DNA of 64,000 nucleotides from the NCBI RefSeq assembly GCF_000379845.1, contig NZ_KB903804.1, forward strand, positions 2,328-66,327, read 5' to 3'. This document shows positions 40,049 to 48,870 of this stretch, one piece after another; the first letter of the stretch is position 1, and every line of letters starts with the position of its first letter. The notes under the pieces were generated by a model. It had not been told where the DNA came from, did no database searches, and worked only from the letters and a program-made list of their open reading frames with translations. The DNA comes from Moraxella boevrei DSM 14165. GTDB taxonomy: Bacteria > Pseudomonadota > Gammaproteobacteria > Pseudomonadales > Moraxellaceae. A program made the translations under genes and the position numbers.

Positions 40049-41783
40049 TTAAATATATCTCTTGAACTTTAATAAAATTGATTTTAAATAATTTAACACC
40101 ACAATTTAAAGATTCTCTTGAAACTATCACATCATTGCTTAAATTATAGTATGGTACACCAAAAGCATTGATAATGTCTGCATCAATAATTTGCGATAAA
40201 CAAAACTCATAAGCCAATGATTTTATAATATCTTTTTTGATATATGGCGTATTATTTGATAAAAAAATCTGATAAGGTCTATACTTCCAATCTATGATTG
40301 TAAATACTGGACTATTTAAAGAATTTTTGCTTATTTCCCCAATTTCTTTATGAATTTTATTGTATATTTTATTATAAATATCTTTTGATATATTTTTAAC
40401 CTGAATAAAATTTGGCGTTTCTGTAAACTCTATATTATTTACCTGTTTAACAATCAAATTATTATCATTTTTTAAAAAATCCATTTTTCCAAATCTGGTA
40501 TTTTTTACCATAGATAAAGAAAGAATGTTGAATTCTTTTTTGAACATTTCAAAGACTTGGCTCAACATAATCCTATATTTGCTTTCTTCACAATTGTTAT
40601 TTATTGAAATTTTTACATCTAAAACATTGGTAATTCCTTGATATTTTTCATCAAATACCAAACTTTCATTTTGCCTAAATAAGTCTAAAAGATTAATATC
40701 TTGCAGGCTTTTAAGAATAATATCTGGTCTAATATATCTTTGAAACTCATTTAGTTCAAAATGAAAAATATTTTGAATTTCTGTTGTGTCAATCCATACA
40801 TCATTATTTTTATCTTTGGATAGTTTTGGCTGATACTCATTCATTTGTAAAGTATTACTATCACAATAAATTATTTTATATTGTTGATTTTTTAAGAACG
40901 CGTAGTTGCACATTTCTTCCCATATTAGGATAAAATCATCAATTCCCCAAAAATTTTGTCCGCTATTCTCATCAAACCCCAAACTGCCATATAAAAAATA
41001 CTCTACCGCCTCATAAATATCCCAATACTGGTAATTTTTATAAGCAGTGGTTTTGTGAATATTATCCAAGCAATCTTTTAGAATGCTGATTGTAGATTCA
41101 AAAGAATATTCAGAAAATAAACTTTGTTCTGGGCTTAGATATTTATAAGAAAAATTAAAGGCAATTTCTTTGATTTGTTCAGATAATTCTTTCTCCAACT
41201 CACTTGCTAATTCTTTATAGATATAGCAAAATAACTCAATCAATTCGGACGGTACACCACGCACAATGTTGCGATAACCAACCATATTTTCAATAAAAAT
41301 GGCGTGATTACTTAGAAAAATTCCCTTATCCAAATAATTTTCAATTTTGGAATAATCCACTTCTTCAATCAAGCCCAATTCTTGGATTAAAGATTCAATT
41401 TCTAACTCTTGATAAGTTTTGAATATTTTATCAATCAAATCAATTTTGCTATACAAAACAGTTTCGTTATTGTCTTCATCAGTAAAAACATAAGCCCCTT
41501 TGTGACTACTGTTTTTGGCATTTTCTTTTTGGCTATCATCTAAGAATTTATTGCCATATCTTTCACCATTTTGACGAAATTTCTCAAAAGTACGATACAT
41601 TTTAAAAAATAAATTTTTAACATTTTCATAACTTTTATCAAAATCATCAAAACCCTTAGGCAAGAAAAAAGTCATCTTGCCTTGATATGGGCGAATGCCT
41701 ACAAATGAATAATAGTCTTTTTCATCAGATGAAAATCTAACTTCATTGGGTCTTAAAACATTTAATTTATTAAAATTAAACAT
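40041..41783 (-). CDS. McrC-like (LlaJI/DUF2357-type) nuclease subunit
   Basis: The 580-residue protein is larger than classical McrC (about 350). It carries RPDIIL (Arg352-Pro-Asp354) and, far downstream, FTIIDWKYRPY with Asp498-x-Lys500 followed by KKDIIKSLAYEFCL. This pattern matches the D...D-x-K-Y and following helix of McrC-type PD-(D/E)xK nucleases; an alternative catalytic pair is VLDVK near residue 385. The N-terminal 300 residues are helical and unassigned. Its ATG overlaps the stop of the McrB-like gene (TAATG). It is predicted to cut DNA when loaded by the AAA+ partner. Modification-dependent cleavage is inferred from family and the absence of a dedicated methylase. Confidence 0.75.
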   Translation of the reverse strand: MFNFNKLNVLRPNEVRFSSDEKDYYSFVGIRPYQGKMTFFLPKGFDDFDKSYENVKNLFFKMYRTFEKFRQNGERYGNKFLDDSQKENAKNSSHKGAYVFTDEDNNETVLYSKIDLIDKIFKTYQELEIESLIQELGLIEEVDYSKIENYLDKGIFLSNHAIFIENMVGYRNIVRGVPSELIELFCYIYKELASELEKELSEQIKEIAFNFSYKYLSPEQSLFSEYSFESTISILKDCLDNIHKTTAYKNYQYWDIYEAVEYFLYGSLGFDENSGQNFWGIDDFILIWEEMCNYAFLKNQQYKIIYCDSNTLQMNEYQPKLSKDKNNDVWIDTTEIQNIFHFELNEFQRYIRPDIILKSLQDINLLDLFRQNESLVFDEKYQGITNVLDVKISINNNCEESKYRIMLSQVFEMFKKEFNILSLSMVKNTRFGKMDFLKNDNNLIVKQVNNIEFTETPNFIQVKNISKDIYNKIYNKIHKEIGEISKNSLNSPVFTIIDWKYRPYQIFLSNNTPYIKKDIIKSLAYEFCLSQIIDADIINAFGVPYYNLSNDVIVSRESLNCGVKLFKINFIKVQEIYLNG

Positions 41784-42895
41784 TATCTTTCCTGTATGGC
41801 TTTAACAAATTCCTTGACCTTTATGGCAAAATCCCCAAAAGTAACCAATTTATTTTTGTTTTGCTCTACATTATCGTTACCGAAAAGGAGTTTTACTAAG
41901 GGTGTTTTATCCCTATTAAAGACACTATCCCAAATAAAAAACATCAATTTGCTTTGAATGATAGAATATTCAATTTGATTTTGCTCATTACCTTTAATAA
42001 AATACCTACCAATCTGTTTATCTTCAATCCCACGAATATAGCTATGGTTGGATTTGATAAATTGATTAAGCTTGGCGATAAAATCAAACCAATCGCTTTC
42101 AGATTTAAAAGCAATGCCATCCGTTTTTACCAGTTTAGAATTAACATCAATAAACTGCCATTCCCAACGGCGTTTAAAGGCAGTATCCATATGATAAATG
42201 GAACTGTCCGAAGTATTCATCGTAGCGATAATATGGAGATTTGGTGGGATTCTGATTGTTTTATCTGCAATATTAAATTCTTTCAGAGCAATATTAAAGC
42301 GACTTCTTATTGTTTCTAATTTATCGCTATCAAGTCCTAAATCTGTGAATGTTGCTGTATTTATTTCTCCATTGTCGTGTGATTGAATTTTTTCAAAACC
42401 AATAATTTCAAGTAATTTAACAAATACCACACCTTGAATGGTTATGTCGTAACTTGATAAGCCTTCATTATCTCTATCTAGCAATTGAAATACAGAACCA
42501 AAAATTGCTGATGAATTACCACGATTGATTTCATCAATGACAAGAGCGACATTTTTTGGTTGTAATTCTTCGCCATTTGCCTCATTTTTTTTCTTAATTT
42601 CTTTTTTCTTTTCATCATACTCATAAGTATTTAAAATATTCTTATAAGCTTGTGCCAATGCTTTTAAAAAATGCCCTTCATAAAAATTATATTCTACTCT
42701 TCCTGCTCTTGTAATTGGCAATAATTTTCCCATAAAATCCCCATAAGTGTATTCAGGGTGAAATACGGCTTTAATTACATTTTCAGGATTTGCTTTTTCG
42801 TCAATGCCTAGAGAGGGAATGATTTTATCTTTAATCAAATGGCTTTTACCAGTTCCTGGGCTACCAAAGATGATTTTTTGAATGGGCTGTGTCAT
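41783..42895 (-). CDS. McrB-like AAA+ NTPase without N-terminal recognition domain
   Basis: The ATG at 42895 follows AGGA by 8 bases and gives 371 residues; an upstream ATG at 42961 adds a non-homologous stretch. Walker A GSPGTGKS (11-18) lies right at the N-terminus, Walker B is ALVIDEINRGN, and the McrB hallmark MNTSDSSIYHMDTAFKRRW provides sensor and arginine-finger residues. E. coli McrB has about 160 residues of methyl-DNA-binding domain before the P-loop; here none exists, so target recognition must reside in a partner. It is the first gene of a three-gene operon (McrB-like, McrC-like, OB-like). Confidence 0.88.
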   Translation of the reverse strand: MTQPIQKIIFGSPGTGKSHLIKDKIIPSLGIDEKANPENVIKAVFHPEYTYGDFMGKLLPITRAGRVEYNFYEGHFLKALAQAYKNILNTYEYDEKKKEIKKKNEANGEELQPKNVALVIDEINRGNSSAIFGSVFQLLDRDNEGLSSYDITIQGVVFVKLLEIIGFEKIQSHDNGEINTATFTDLGLDSDKLETIRSRFNIALKEFNIADKTIRIPPNLHIIATMNTSDSSIYHMDTAFKRRWEWQFIDVNSKLVKTDGIAFKSESDWFDFIAKLNQFIKSNHSYIRGIEDKQIGRYFIKGNEQNQIEYSIIQSKLMFFIWDSVFNRDKTPLVKLLFGNDNVEQNKNKLVTFGDFAIKVKEFVKAIQER

Positions 42896-42988
42896 TGCTT
42901 TTTTCCTAAAATTAACCAAATTTAAAATAAGACAGAACTTGCGTTCACAAATTCTGTCCATTATACACCAATTTTTGTACTTTTAAAA

Positions 42989-44572
42989 TCAATGCTCCCT
43001 AGTCGCCCGAAACTCCACCTCAGGATAGCGTTCTTGCATTAGTTGCAAATTGACACGGCTTGGAGCAAGGTAGGTCAGATAGCCACCGCCGTCCACCGAG
43101 AGTTGGTCGTGGGCTTTTTTCTTAAATTTTTCAAAGGCGACTTTGTCATCATAATGTACCCAACGCACGGTTGCGATACTAATCGGCTCAAAGGTGCATT
43201 GTACCTTGTATTCTTCTAACAATCTGTGAGCCACCACCTCAAATTGCAACACCCCCACCGCCCCCAATATCAAATCGTTGTTGATTTGAGGCATAAATAC
43301 TTGCGTTGCTCCTTCTTCGGAGAGCTGTTGCAAGCCTTTTTGTAGGGCTTTGGATTTTAAAGGGTCTTTTAGCACCACACGGCGAAACAGTTCAGGGGCA
43401 AAGTGCGGAATGCCTGTAAAATTCAAGGTCTCGCCACTCGTGAAACTATCGCCAATTTGGATTGTACCGTGATTGTGCAAGCCGATGATGTCGCCAGCGT
43501 ACGCTTCGTCCAATGCTTCACGGTCGCCCGCCAGGAACATGAGTGCGTCCGACACTCGCACTTCTTTGCCGATACGCACATGGTTCATTTTCATGCCACG
43601 CTCGTATTTGCCCGAACACACACGCATAAAGGCGACACGGTCTCGGTGCTTGGGGTCCATGTTGGCTTGAATTTTAAAGACAAAGCCCGTAAAGGCAGGC
43701 TCGTCCGCTTTTACCAATCGCTCCACCGCATCGTGGTCTTTTGGCGGTGGGGCGTATTTTGTTAAAACGTCCAAAATCATGTTTACACCAAAGTTACCCA
43801 ACGCCGTGCCAAATAAGACAGGCGTTTGCGTGCCATTTAAAAATTCTTGTTCGTCCCACTCTTCATGTGCCATTTGCACCAGTTCAAGACTTTCTTCAAA
43901 CTGTTTAAACGCCATTTCACCAATTTTTGCACGCACATCAGGATAATCGTAACCGTCTCGGCTTTCGATTTCCACTATTTCTGTGCCGTGTCCTTTTTGG
44001 TAAAAATAGGTTTTGTTGTCCAACAGATTATAGACACCGACAAAATCTTGCCCCATGCCAATCGGCCAACTAAAAGGCACACATTTAATTTTTAACACAT
44101 TTTCAATTTCATCAAGCAAGGCAAGCGGATCTTGGATTTCACGGTCAAGTTTATTGACAAAGCTAATAATCGGTGTGTCTCGCATACGGCACACTTCCAT
44201 TAGCTTGATAGTGCGTTCTTCCACGCCCTTAGCCCCGTCAATCACCATTAAGGCAGAATCCACCGCCGTCAGCGTGCGGTAAGTGTCCTCGCTAAAATCG
44301 GCGTGTCCGGGGGTGTCTAGTAGATTGACCATACAGTCATTATAAGGAAATTGCATGACCGAGGTGGTAATAGAAATGCCCCTTTCTTGCTCCATACTCA
44401 TCCAGTCGGAGGTGGCATGTTTATCGGTTTTACGAGATTTAACCTCGCCTGCTTTTTGGATAACTTGCCCCCACAGCAAAAGTTTTTCGGTCATGGTGGT
44501 TTTACCTGCGTCAGGGTGGGAAATGATGGCGAATGTTCGGCGTTTTTGGATTTCGGTCATGAGTTTTTTCAT
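42989..44572 (-). CDS. prfC: Peptide chain release factor 3
   Basis: The translational GTPase recycles RF1 and RF2 from the ribosome. From the ATG at 44572 it has 527 residues. G1 is [10 protein letters not shown]3 [10 protein letters not shown]4 NKLDRE, with the RF3-type domain 2/3 sequences following ([32 protein letters not shown]) and a C-terminus ending in ATREH. An upstream in-frame GTG at 44581 would add three residues. It diverges from znuD. Confidence 0.96.
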   Translation of the reverse strand: MKKLMTEIQKRRTFAIISHPDAGKTTMTEKLLLWGQVIQKAGEVKSRKTDKHATSDWMSMEQERGISITTSVMQFPYNDCMVNLLDTPGHADFSEDTYRTLTAVDSALMVIDGAKGVEERTIKLMEVCRMRDTPIISFVNKLDREIQDPLALLDEIENVLKIKCVPFSWPIGMGQDFVGVYNLLDNKTYFYQKGHGTEIVEIESRDGYDYPDVRAKIGEMAFKQFEESLELVQMAHEEWDEQEFLNGTQTPVLFGTALGNFGVNMILDVLTKYAPPPKDHDAVERLVKADEPAFTGFVFKIQANMDPKHRDRVAFMRVCSGKYERGMKMNHVRIGKEVRVSDALMFLAGDREALDEAYAGDIIGLHNHGTIQIGDSFTSGETLNFTGIPHFAPELFRRVVLKDPLKSKALQKGLQQLSEEGATQVFMPQINNDLILGAVGVLQFEVVAHRLLEEYKVQCTFEPISIATVRWVHYDDKVAFEKFKKKAHDQLSVDGGGYLTYLAPSRVNLQLMQERYPEVEFRATREH

Positions 44573-44659
44573 AATAATCACTTGATAAGGGTTGGTAAAA
44601 CTGCTTATTTTAACATTTTTTGCTTAAGCGTTGTGCTTTTTTATCAGATTAAGATTTTG

Positions 44660-44680
44660 AAATGTTATAATATTACATTT
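44660..44680 (+). promoter_or_regulatory. Zur-box-like operator upstream of znuD
   Basis: An imperfect palindrome AAATGTTATAAT-ATTACATTT lies just before the znuD promoter. It resembles the gammaproteobacterial Zur consensus (ATGTTATA-x-TATAACAT), and a second half-site, ATGTTATAAT, follows at 44691-44700. A plausible promoter has TTACAT (44673-44678) and TATAAT (44695-44700) with 16-base spacing, so zinc-loaded Zur bound here would block transcription. The regulatory link is inferred from sequence similarity and from the downstream zinc receptor gene. Confidence 0.65.
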
Positions 44681-44731
44681 TTATAAAGTTATGTTATAAT
44701 GTTTCTTTTTTATAAAAATAAGGTTACATTT

Positions 44732-47239
44732 ATGATAAAAAACACGTTACATTTATCTGTGTTGGCGGTATTAGCAAGCTCAAGCATGAGCGTGTTTGCC
44801 AATGATAGCTCACCTGAGACGACTTTGGATACGATTGTGATTGAAGCAACGTCTGCTAATAAGGTCAATTCGTTAGCCTTTGCTGAAAGCCAAAAGGCGA
44901 GCGATATGGTGATTTCAAAGGAAAGATTAAAAAGCAAGTCCGCCACGCTTGGCAATGCGTTGGCAGGTGAGAGTGGCATTCATTCTAATCCGTTTGGCGG
45001 TGGGGCATCTGCTCCTGTGATTCGTGGTCAAGAAGGCGTGCGGGTTAAGATTTTGCAAAATGGCTCTGCGGTTGCCGATATGTCCACAGTTAGCCCTGAC
45101 CATGTGGTTGCGGTGGATACGCTTCTTGCCAGCCGTGTAGAAGTGGTGCGTGGTGCGTCCACGCTCATGCACGCAAATGCTTCGCCTGCTGGGGTAATTA
45201 ATGTCGTTGATGGACGCATTCCAGACAAGATGCCAACAGGCATCACAGGTGAGACGATGTTACGTTTTAATTCTGGTAGCGATGAAAAACTTGCAACAGC
45301 AGGGATTTCTGCTCCTTTAAATGATAATTTTGTCCTACGATTGGAAGCAATGGGGCGAGATGCCAACCCTTATAATGTTCCTGCCATTAATTTTGGTGAA
45401 GTGTTGAATTATTTACCAGATTCTTATAATAAATCCACAGTTGGAACATTGGGCTTGTCTTATATTGGCAATCAAGGGCATATCGGTTTGGCATATAGCG
45501 AACGCCGTGATAAATATGGACTGGTTGGGCACAATCACAAGTTTGATAATTGTGAAGGACACGCTTTTAACACCAGCCGCGGACTTTGGGGACCTGAACG
45601 TAGATATTTAATCCCTTATCCACATCTGATGAGCGATGAAGACATGATAACGTCTTTGCATTTTCACTGTGGTACAAATTATGATTTAGACCCCAGCCAC
45701 AGCCATGAACACGTCTATGGACATAAGCATGACCACACTCAAAAAGGTCCTTGGGTGGACATGACATCAAAAACTTTTTCTCTGCAAGGTGAAATTAACC
45801 AGCCAATCCCAAGTATTGATAAAATCCGTCTTACCGCAAGCCACAGCAATTATGAACATCAAGAATACGATGACGGTAAGCAAATTCCTGATCCATCAAA
45901 AGGAAAGATTTTTGTAAAAGGTAATACGTCTTACTGGGATAATCAAGGTTTAAGCTCCAAACTTTCTATTTACCAATCGCCAACAGACCGCCTGTCTTTT
46001 GTGTGGGGTTTTGACAATCAACGCAATAAAACCCACGCCCTTATCCCAAGCCCAAACGAAAAAGCAGGCAATCGCCGTCTTTTGGTGAAAAATACCCAAA
46101 AAACCCACAGTATTTTTGGGCTTAGCGAATACAAAATTGGCAATGTAAAGCTCCACACCGCCCTACGCCAGGAACGCACTCGTATTCCTGTAGAATACAA
46201 CATGGACGAAATCAAAGCACAACTTGCCAACGGTATCGGCACACAAGAATTGCCCGATTTAACACCTTATAAAAGCAATGCCACTTCCTATGCAATGGGA
46301 GCGATTTGGGATATTAACCCAAAACTTCGCCTTGATACCACATTTTCGCACAATGAACGCACACCCACGCCTATGGAGCTTTATTATCACGGCAAACATT
46401 TGGCGACCAATTCATTTTTATATGGCAATAAAGATTTAAACAAAGAAAAATCGGACAATGGTGAGCTTGGGTTAACCTTTAAAGGCGATAAATGGCGTGT
46501 CAAAGGCAGTATTTATGCCAACAAATTTGACAATTACATTCACCCAGAAAATTTGTATAAAAGTGGCAATTTAACCATGCGACGCTTTACCCAGTCTAAA
46601 GCAAAATTAAGAGGGGCGGAGCTAGAAATTGGCTATCAATTTAACCCAAATCTCAATGTTAGCCTCTTTGGCGATATGGTACGTGGCAAATTATATGGCT
46701 TTAGCCCCATTACTGGCGGTAACCTTTATGAAAAAGTGAAAGTGATTGACCCAAATTGCGATTTAGAAAAAGACGACCCAGACTATGAAGATTTTTGCAT
46801 TGATATAGAAAATAAAGTCGTTGGCAAAGACACCATTACCCGCCCAGACCGCACACCGCCACGCCTATCCCCTGACCGTATCGGTATGCGTATCAACGGC
46901 GAGTATGGCAACTTCTCGCCATCGCTAGAGTTTATCCGTGTTTTTGACCAAAACCGTACGTCAAACTCTGTCGCTGCCAAATATAACAGCGAATGTACCC
47001 ACCACCAATACGGCAATGAGCGTCTATGTCCTATTTTTATCCAAGAAGATGCCACCAAAGGTTATAATCTGCTGAATGTGGGGCTTGATTATCACAATTA
47101 CTTTAAAGGTTTGCAATATACTGTATCATTGAATGCCAACAACTTATTAAACGAAAAAGTGTACATACATAACTCGTTTTTGCCATTTGTGCCACAGCAA
47201 GGGCGTAACTTTAGCCTTGCTTTGACCACAAAGTTTTAA
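44732..47239 (+). CDS. znuD: ZnuD-like TonB-dependent zinc receptor
   Basis: The outer-membrane receptor has 835 residues from the ATG at 44732 (ATAAGG upstream). The in-frame ATG at 44699 lies inside the -10 box and is rejected. A signal peptide ends near MSVFA. The plug has the neisserial ZnuD signature GGGASAPVIRGQEGVRVKIL, DMSTVSPDHVVAVDTLLA and ASPAGVINVVDGRIP. A histidine-rich loop (SHSHEHVYGHKHDHTQKG, near residue 322) is the zinc-capture loop, with CGTNYDLD and other Cys/His residues nearby. The C-terminus ends in Phe (SLALTTKF). It should import zinc with TonB-ExbBD energy; haem is an alternative cargo in Neisseria. Confidence 0.92.
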   Translation: MIKNTLHLSVLAVLASSSMSVFANDSSPETTLDTIVIEATSANKVNSLAFAESQKASDMVISKERLKSKSATLGNALAGESGIHSNPFGGGASAPVIRGQEGVRVKILQNGSAVADMSTVSPDHVVAVDTLLASRVEVVRGASTLMHANASPAGVINVVDGRIPDKMPTGITGETMLRFNSGSDEKLATAGISAPLNDNFVLRLEAMGRDANPYNVPAINFGEVLNYLPDSYNKSTVGTLGLSYIGNQGHIGLAYSERRDKYGLVGHNHKFDNCEGHAFNTSRGLWGPERRYLIPYPHLMSDEDMITSLHFHCGTNYDLDPSHSHEHVYGHKHDHTQKGPWVDMTSKTFSLQGEINQPIPSIDKIRLTASHSNYEHQEYDDGKQIPDPSKGKIFVKGNTSYWDNQGLSSKLSIYQSPTDRLSFVWGFDNQRNKTHALIPSPNEKAGNRRLLVKNTQKTHSIFGLSEYKIGNVKLHTALRQERTRIPVEYNMDEIKAQLANGIGTQELPDLTPYKSNATSYAMGAIWDINPKLRLDTTFSHNERTPTPMELYYHGKHLATNSFLYGNKDLNKEKSDNGELGLTFKGDKWRVKGSIYANKFDNYIHPENLYKSGNLTMRRFTQSKAKLRGAELEIGYQFNPNLNVSLFGDMVRGKLYGFSPITGGNLYEKVKVIDPNCDLEKDDPDYEDFCIDIENKVVGKDTITRPDRTPPRLSPDRIGMRINGEYGNFSPSLEFIRVFDQNRTSNSVAAKYNSECTHHQYGNERLCPIFIQEDATKGYNLLNVGLDYHNYFKGLQYTVSLNANNLLNEKVYIHNSFLPFVPQQGRNFSLALTTKF

Positions 47240-47302
47240 CCTATTTAAGTAATAACGCATAATTTTTTCTAAATTTTTATTAGACCTCTTTTGGAACAAA
47301 AA

Positions 47303-47373
47303 ATAGACCCTCATAAATCTGGGTCTGAAATTGTTAAAAACCCACAAAATAGGTGTTTACAAAAAGGTCTATT
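47303..47373 (+). other. Structured 3' region after znuD
   Basis: AGACCC (47305-47310) pairs with GGGTCT (47321-47326), and AATAGACC (47303-47309 region) can alternatively pair with GGTCTATT (47366-47373). Two mutually exclusive hairpins are therefore possible between znuD and the strong terminator that follows. No gene is present. Confidence 0.35.
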
Positions 47374-47383
47374 TGCAAGCATT

Positions 47384-47417
47384 ACAAAAAAAGAACGCCG
47401 AAACGTTCTTTTTTTGT
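47384..47417. terminator. Bidirectional terminator between znuD and slyD
   Basis: ACAAAAAAAGAACG and CGTTCTTTTTTTGT form a perfect 14-bp stem around CCGAAA and serve both convergent genes. Confidence 0.9.
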
Positions 47418-47432
47418 CAGTCCACCATCAAA

Positions 47433-47918
47433 TTAATGATGATGACCGCCTGCACCGTGTACATGACCGTGAGCCAATTCCTCTTCAGTCGCTTCACGAA
47501 TTTCTACCACTTCTACATCAAAATGCAAGGTTTTACCTGCCAATGGGTGATTCGCATCCACGATAACCAAATCATCTTGCACATCACGCACGGTTACCAG
47601 CATCACATGACCGTCTTCGGTTTGTGATTGGAACTGCATACCTGCTTCAATGTTATCAACACCTTGGAAGTTTTCACGTGGCACTTCTTGCACTGCACTG
47701 TCTTCAAACTCGCCATACGCATCCGCAGGGGCAACGGTTGCGGTGAATTTGTCGCCAACGGTTTTACCTAAAAGTTGGTTTTCTAAACCTGGGATAATGT
47801 TTTGAAAACCATGTAAATACGCCAATGGCTGACCTTGTGATTGGTCAAGGATATTCCCTTCATCATCTTTTAATGTGTAATTAAAATATACGACACTATT
47901 GTTTGCAATCGTTGTCAT
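47433..47918 (-). CDS. slyD: SlyD-like FKBP-type peptidyl-prolyl isomerase with metal-binding tail
   Basis: The 161-residue protein has the FKBP domain (VVYFNYTLKDDEGNILDQS, then PLAYLHGFQNIIPGLENQLL), the inserted IF chaperone domain (about 75-125) and the FKBP end (VIVDANHPLAGKTLHFDVEV). A short His-rich tail, HGHVHGAGGHHH, follows. SlyD proteins act as folding helpers and nickel/zinc chaperones in the cytosol. The tail is shorter than in E. coli SlyD and lacks its cysteines. It converges with znuD, a second metal-related gene. Confidence 0.93.
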   Translation of the reverse strand: MTTIANNSVVYFNYTLKDDEGNILDQSQGQPLAYLHGFQNIIPGLENQLLGKTVGDKFTATVAPADAYGEFEDSAVQEVPRENFQGVDNIEAGMQFQSQTEDGHVMLVTVRDVQDDLVIVDANHPLAGKTLHFDVEVVEIREATEEELAHGHVHGAGGHHH

Positions 47919-48122
47919 CGCTCATTTTCCTATAAAAATGGATAAATAAAAAAGTTAAAAATTTGTGATTTAAAACCCACGTTTAGAGTTATTAATAAGG
48001 TTAAAATTTGGTTATTCAAGGCAAAAATTGATTTTTATTGATTTTTTGCCAATGATTAAAATTATTCAATACTTTAGATTTTTCGCCAAGCTCAGCACAA
48101 ACGGTTTTACAACCTAAGTATT

Positions 48123-48371
48123 TTACGATGCCTGATAAGTTTTGCCTGCGTAAAAGTCGGCTTGATGTTCATGATTACAAAAAAAATGCTCACCGTCCAC
48201 GATGCCACGCCATTCTGCCAAACTATGTTGACAAAAACTACAATTTCTTGGGGTCAGATTGTCCCCTGCTTTTGGCATATAATCGCCTTTTGGTGGGCGT
48301 GGATACATAAATTTCATCGCAATCCAACTACACACCACAATGATAAACATCACAAAAATAAATGAAAACAT
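48123..48371 (-). CDS. Small membrane-anchored zinc-ribbon protein (PP0621-like)
   Basis: The 82-residue product starts MFSFIFVMFIIVVCSWIAM (membrane helix), then has a Pro-rich linker and a metal-binding pattern CSFCQHSLAEWRG ... EHFFCNHEHQADF, that is C-x2-C and C-x-H-x-H. Proteins of the PP0621 type share this plan of one helix followed by C-x2-C and F/Y-C-x-x-x-H. The function is unknown. The ATG at 48371 follows GAG; a TTG at 48386 is possible. Confidence 0.65.
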   Translation of the reverse strand: MFSFIFVMFIIVVCSWIAMKFMYPRPPKGDYMPKAGDNLTPRNCSFCQHSLAEWRGIVDGEHFFCNHEHQADFYAGKTYQAS

Positions 48372-48571
48372 AATTTTCTCAACCAAAAAAACCGTATTAA
48401 ATCAATGATTAGCCAAAAGGTCAAGCAAACTTTTGACGGTTTTTGTAAAATTTTGACAAAATTTCGCAGAATTTCACAATAACTGTCAAAATTACCCAAA
48501 AAATTACTCGGTCGTGTACATTTTTTTGTTGCTATGCGTGGCAATTTCTTTATAATAGAATAGCCGATTTA

Positions 48572-48775
48572 GAACCTGTATTCATAACGTTTTTGCAATG
48601 AAAAATGCGATAAATTGCCCGCTTTTCAAGGAAAAAACGCAGGTTGATAGTCATTCTATCAAGCAAGTTTTTGACGCAGAAAAGCAAGATTTAACCAGTT
48701 TTCATGCAAAAGCAAACTTTTATTGACTACTTTTACAAAAAAAATTAAGTTGCGTAAGGTTGTGAATACAGGTTC
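48572..48775. mobile_element. 204-bp MITE-like element with 17-bp terminal inverted repeats
   Basis: The element begins GAACCTGTATTCATAAC and ends GTTGTGAATACAGGTTC; the two ends match at 16 of 17 positions as inverted repeats. TA flanks both ends (48570-48571 and 48776-48777), consistent with a 2-bp target duplication. The interior has no ORF but contains a central hairpin, TTGATAG-TCATT-CTATCAA. It fills the gap upstream of nadE and could alter its expression. The mobilising transposase is not in the window. Confidence 0.8.
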
Positions 48776-48870
48776 TATGGCAATGTTTTGATAAAAGATT
48801 ATTTTTAAAAAACGGTATTATTTTTAATTTTTATTACACAGTTAAAATCAATATTAAAGGAACAATAAGT

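Noticed and set aside
44699-44731. Upstream ATG start for znuD
   Set aside because: It overlaps the -10 box (44695-44700) and would add 11 residues in front of a normal signal peptide; the ATG at 44732 has the ribosome site.
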